DNA of 64,000 bases, taken from positions 45,447 to 109,446 of the forward strand of contig NZ_JZKH01000017.1 of the NCBI RefSeq assembly GCF_000961885.1. The letters run 5' to 3'. The number at the start of each line of letters is the position of its first letter. Positions within the stretch are counted from its first letter, which is position 1. A program made the position numbers and the translations under genes. Shown here piece by piece: positions 61,128-64,000 of this stretch. The DNA comes from Streptomyces rubellomurinus (GTDB taxonomy: Bacteria > Actinomycetota > Actinomycetes > Streptomycetales > Streptomycetaceae). The notes under the pieces are model-generated. The model had not been told where the DNA came from. It searched no databases and saw only the letters and a program-made list of their open reading frames with translations.

Positions 61128-62929
61128 CGGGCGCTGCTCCCCTCGGGGACGGGGGCGGCCTCGCCCGACATCAGTTCGCGGTAGTGCGGGCAGTCGCGCA
61201 GCAGCTCCTGGTGGGTGCCGACCGCCTCGATCCGGCCGTCCGCCAGCACCGCGACCCGGTCGGCCAGCAGCACGGTGCTGGGGCGGTGGGCGACCACCAG
61301 GGCGGTGGTGGAGCCCAGCACCTCGCGCAGCGCCCGTTCGACCAGCGCCTCGGTGTGCACGTCCAGCGCGGACAGCGGGTCGTCCAGGACCAGGAACGCC
61401 GGGTCGCCGACCACGGCGCGGGCCAGCGCGAGCCGCTGGCGCTGCCCGCCGGACAGGCTCAGGCCCTGCTCGCCGACCTCCGTCCCGGCCCCCTCGGGGA
61501 GTCGGTCGACGAAGCCGGCCTGGGCGGTGGCGAGGGCCGAGCGCAGCTGCGCCTCGCTCGCGTCGGGGGCGCCCATCAGGACGTTCTCCCGGACGGTCGC
61601 GGAGAACAGGGTGGGCTCCTCGAAGGCGACGGCGACCAGCTCGCGCAGCCGCTGCCGGGGCAGCTCGCGGATGTCCCGGCCGTCCAGGGTGATGGTGCCG
61701 GCGGTGGGCTCGTACAGTCGGGGGAGCAGCGCGGTGAGGGTGGTCTTGCCGCTGCCGGTGGCGCCGACCAGGGCCATCGTCTCGCCGCTGCGGATGTGCA
61801 GGTCGACGCCGGCCAGCAGGTCGGGGCTGTCCTCGGGGGCGTCGGGGTAGCGGAAGCGGACGCCGGTGAGGCGGATGCCGTCCGGTTCGGTGCCGAGGTC
61901 GGCGCGGGTGCCCGGGTCGTCGGCCTCGGGGGTGTCCAGCACCTCGAAGACGCGGTCGGCGGCGGTGGAGGCCTCGTTGGCGTAGGCGAGCAGCCAGCCC
62001 AGCGACTCGACCGGGAAGCGCAGCGCGAGCGCGGTGGACAGGAAGGTGACCAGGTCGCCCGCGCTCAGCTGGTCGTGGGCGACGAGGTAGGAGCCGACCG
62101 CGAGGGCGCAGCAGACGGCGAGTTCGGGCAGGCCGGTGACGACGGACCACAGGTTGGCGAGCAGGTGGGCCTTGCGCAGCTCGGTGCGGCGCAGTTCGCG
62201 GGACTGCTCCCGGAAGCGGTCGGCCATCGAGCGGTGCCGGCCGAAGGCCTTGAGGATGCGGATGCCGAGCACGGACTCCTCGACCACGGTGGCGAGGTCG
62301 CCGTTCTGGTCCTGGGCGCGCCGGGAGGCGTCGGAGTAGCGGCCCTCGAAGCGGCGGGTGATCAGGAGCAGCGGGACGGCGGGGGCCAGGAAGATCAGGG
62401 CGAGCCGCCAGTCCAGGCTGAACATCACCGCGGCGCCGGCCAGGAAGGTCAGCGAGTTGACGACCAGGAAGACCAGGGCGAAGGCCAGGAACAGCCGGAT
62501 GACGTAGAGGTCGGACCCGGCCCGGCTGAGCAACTGGCCGGAGCCCCAGCGGTCGTGGAAGGCGACCGGGAGGCGCTGGAGCTTGCCGAAGAGGTCGGCC
62601 CGCATCCGCGCTTCGAGGTCGGCGAGCGGGCGGGACAGCACCACCCGGCGGGTGTAGAACAGCCCGGCCTCGATCAGGCCGAGGGCGAGCACCAGGCCGA
62701 CCAGCGGCCACAGTGCGCCGGAGTCGTGGTCGGCGACCGGGCCGTCGACGATCCGGCCGAGCACCACCGGGACGGCGAGGGTGGTGAGCATGCCGAGGGT
62801 CGCGGCGGTGGCCGAGACGGCCAGCCGGCCGCGGACGGCCCGCGCGTAGGGCCACAGGCGCAGCAGCGAGCGGACCGTGGAGCGGCGCCCGCGCCCGGCG
62901 GTCTTGTCGTCATGTCGGTTCTCGGCCAT
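61124..62929 (-). CDS. ABC transporter, fused membrane and ATPase domains (partner)
   Basis: This ~601-residue exporter half has six membrane helices (residues ~30-320). Walker A is GATGSGKTTLTALL, the signature LSGGQRQRLALARAVV and Walker B FLVLDDPLSALD. The Asp-Pro after Walker B, where Glu is usual, marks a degenerate catalytic site. This is common in one half of heterodimeric exporters. ATG 62929 is preceded by TACCCT 7 bp upstream, fitting a leaderless message; ATG 62959 would add ten residues. It is the first gene of the pair and divergent from the encapsulin gene. Confidence 0.92.
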   Translation of the reverse strand: MAENRHDDKTAGRGRRSTVRSLLRLWPYARAVRGRLAVSATAATLGMLTTLAVPVVLGRIVDGPVADHDSGALWPLVGLVLALGLIEAGLFYTRRVVLSRPLADLEARMRADLFGKLQRLPVAFHDRWGSGQLLSRAGSDLYVIRLFLAFALVFLVVNSLTFLAGAAVMFSLDWRLALIFLAPAVPLLLITRRFEGRYSDASRRAQDQNGDLATVVEESVLGIRILKAFGRHRSMADRFREQSRELRRTELRKAHLLANLWSVVTGLPELAVCCALAVGSYLVAHDQLSAGDLVTFLSTALALRFPVESLGWLLAYANEASTAADRVFEVLDTPEADDPGTRADLGTEPDGIRLTGVRFRYPDAPEDSPDLLAGVDLHIRSGETMALVGATGSGKTTLTALLPRLYEPTAGTITLDGRDIRELPRQRLRELVAVAFEEPTLFSATVRENVLMGAPDASEAQLRSALATAQAGFVDRLPEGAGTEVGEQGLSLSGGQRQRLALARAVVGDPAFLVLDDPLSALDVHTEALVERALREVLGSTTALVVAHRPSTVLLADRVAVLADGRIEAVGTHQELLRDCPHYRELMSGEAAPVPEGSSAR

Positions 62930-63077
62930 CGCGGTGAGGGTAGGCCCGGTCCGCGTCATATCTCATCCGGTTTTTCACCCCTGACGGTGCCGCCCGACGA
63001 GAACCGGCCACCCGTACGGGCGGTGCGGGAGCGGGCGAAGGGGCGCGTACGGCGGTTCGTGCAGGAAGGAGTACGTC

Positions 63078-63152
63078 GTGCGCCTCTTGCGGGCGCCACC
63101 GCATCGGCCGATTACATCTCCTGACGGATGCCCGAGTACGGGAACCGAGTGA
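63078..63152 (+). CDS. Possible 24-aa leader ORF upstream of the encapsulin gene
   Basis: GTG 63078 has a strong GAAGGAG site 6 bases upstream and opens a 24-codon frame (starts MRLLRAPPHRP, one Cys, ends STGTE). Its TGA at 63150-63152 lies just before the encapsulin ribosome binding site (GGGAG, 63154-63158), so its translation could control the next gene. It begins like actinobacterial cysteine-type leader peptides, but lacks their usual tail. It could be chance. Confidence 0.3.
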   Translation: MRLLRAPPHRPITSPDGCPSTGTE

Positions 63153-63167
63153 CGGGAGATGAAGGAC

Positions 63168-64000
63168 ATGACGGTCGACACCGAGTCCGGCCCGGCCGGC
63201 GGCGCGGCGGCGCTGGTGCAGGTGCGGGCGCAGCTGAGCCTCAGCACGGCGGCGGCGCGGAACCTGGCGACGACGACCAAGTCGGCGCCGCAGATGCAGG
63301 AGATCACCTCCCGTTGGCTGCTCAAGATGCTGCCCTGGGTGCAGGTCAGCGCGGGGACGTACCGGGTCAACCGGCGGCTCAGCTACGCCACCGGGCGCGG
63401 CCGGGTGGGCTTCGCCAAGACCGGCACCTCGGTGAGCGTGATCGCCCCGTCGCTGACCGAGGTGCCCGCGCTGCGCGGTTTCGGGGACGAGGCGGTGCTG
63501 GAGGAGCTGGCCCGCCGGTTCGTGCAGCGGGACTTCGCCCCGGGCGACCTGCTGGTGCGCGAGGGCGAGCCGATCAGCGAGGTGTTCCTGATCGCGCACG
63601 GCAAGGTCGAGCGCCTCGGCACCGGCAAGTACGGCGAGGAGACGGTGGTCGGCACCCTGGCCGATGGCGACCACATCGGCGACGAGGCGTTGACCGAGGC
63701 GTCCGGCAACTGGCCGTACACGGTGCGGGCGGCGACGGCGGGCGTGGCGATGGCGCTGCCGTGGTCGCAGTTCCAGGAGCTCACCGACCGCTCCGCGGAG
63801 CTGCGCGAGCACCTGCTGGGCTTCGCGGCCGACGCCGCGCAGGCGCAGAACGCGCACGGCGAGGCGGACATCGACCTGTCGGCGGGCCACGAGGGCGAGG
63901 TCGAGCTGCCCGGCGCCTTCGTGGACTACGAGCTGAAGCCGCGCGAGTACGAGCTGAGCGTCGCGCAGACGATCCTCAAGGTGCACACCCGGGTCGCCGA
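63168..64000 (+). CDS. Family 2B encapsulin shell protein (with cyclic-nucleotide-binding-like domain), partial
   Basis: The first 277 codons of a gene cut by the window edge. The start [18 protein letters not shown] leads to an HK97-type N-terminal arm ([53 protein letters not shown]). A cyclic-nucleotide-binding-like domain follows (residues ~105-215: [33 protein letters not shown], then [22 protein letters not shown]), then the return of the shell fold ([20 protein letters not shown]). This order is that of family 2B encapsulins, which in streptomycetes enclose terpene-related or other cargo enzymes encoded next door. ATG 63168 has GGGAG 9 bases upstream; ATG 63159 is also possible. Confidence 0.9.
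   Translation, partial: MTVDTESGPAGGAAALVQVRAQLSLSTAAARNLATTTKSAPQMQEITSRWLLKMLPWVQVSAGTYRVNRRLSYATGRGRVGFAKTGTSVSVIAPSLTEVPALRGFGDEAVLEELARRFVQRDFAPGDLLVREGEPISEVFLIAHGKVERLGTGKYGEETVVGTLADGDHIGDEALTEASGNWPYTVRAATAGVAMALPWSQFQELTDRSAELREHLLGFAADAAQAQNAHGEADIDLSAGHEGEVELPGAFVDYELKPREYELSVAQTILKVHTRVA

Overview
The window is very GC-rich (third codon positions are almost all G or C), uses many GTG starts and 4-bp ATGA/GTGA stop-start overlaps, and carries the filP-scy cytoskeletal pair and the glgE-treS-mak-glgB maltosyltransferase operon. Together these point to the conserved chromosomal core of a Streptomycetaceae member (Streptomyces or Kitasatospora). The gene order resembles, from memory, the SCO5374-SCO5451 part of the S. 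coelicolor map. I saw no tRNA, rRNA, insertion sequence, CRISPR array or prophage.

Layout. (1) 1-8.3 kb: the tail of a DUF2550 gene, PduO-type cobalamin adenosyltransferase, a membrane protein, a two-component system, 3-hydroxybutyryl-CoA dehydrogenase, a STAS anti-sigma-factor antagonist, a membrane-anchored ATPase-like protein and the mismatch endonuclease NucS. (2) 8.7-14.1 kb: small conserved actinobacterial proteins, an LLM-type flavin oxidoreductase, an ABC-2 exporter and a hydrolase pair. (3) 14.2-20 kb: filP and a 1575-codon scy, coiled-coil proteins of the polar-growth machinery. (4) 20.5-23.5 kb: methylmalonyl-CoA epimerase, thiolase and the B12-mutase chaperone meaB. (5) 23.5-27.3 kb: a MarR regulator behind three chained AIM24 genes and a DUF2127 gene. 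(6) 27.5-33 kb: two DUF3817 genes flanking two tandem secreted M4 metalloproteases and a MarR gene. (7) 33-35.7 kb: icmA (isobutyryl-CoA mutase large subunit) with a double-palindrome promoter, then a TetR gene. (8) 36-40.7 kb: a thioredoxin-TPR protein and an uncharacterised three-gene envelope operon (DUF6230, DUF6114, secreted Pro/Thr-rich protein). (9) 40.8-45.7 kb: pyruvate kinase and the ackA-pta acetate module. (10) 46.5-58.2 kb: glgB, mak, treS and glgE (minus strand) and the divergent glgP: trehalose to maltose to maltose-1-phosphate to alpha-glucan, plus glucan phosphorolysis. (11) 58.3-64 kb: a secreted protein, a heterodimeric ABC exporter and, cut off by the window edge, a family 2B encapsulin shell gene preceded by a possible 24-codon leader ORF.

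How the parts fit. Adenosyltransferase (B12 cofactor), MeaB (mutase chaperone), epimerase, IcmA, thiolase and hydroxybutyryl-CoA dehydrogenase form a scattered acyl-CoA/B12 module that links short-chain acyl-CoA and branched-chain metabolism to polyketide precursors. Pyk, Pta and AckA cover the pyruvate/acetyl-CoA/acetate overflow node. The GlgE operon and GlgP handle storage glucan.

The least understood parts are the DUF6230/DUF6114 operon, the AIM24 trio and the encapsulin, whose cargo should lie just beyond the right edge. All domain calls are my own reading of the translations; no database search was run.
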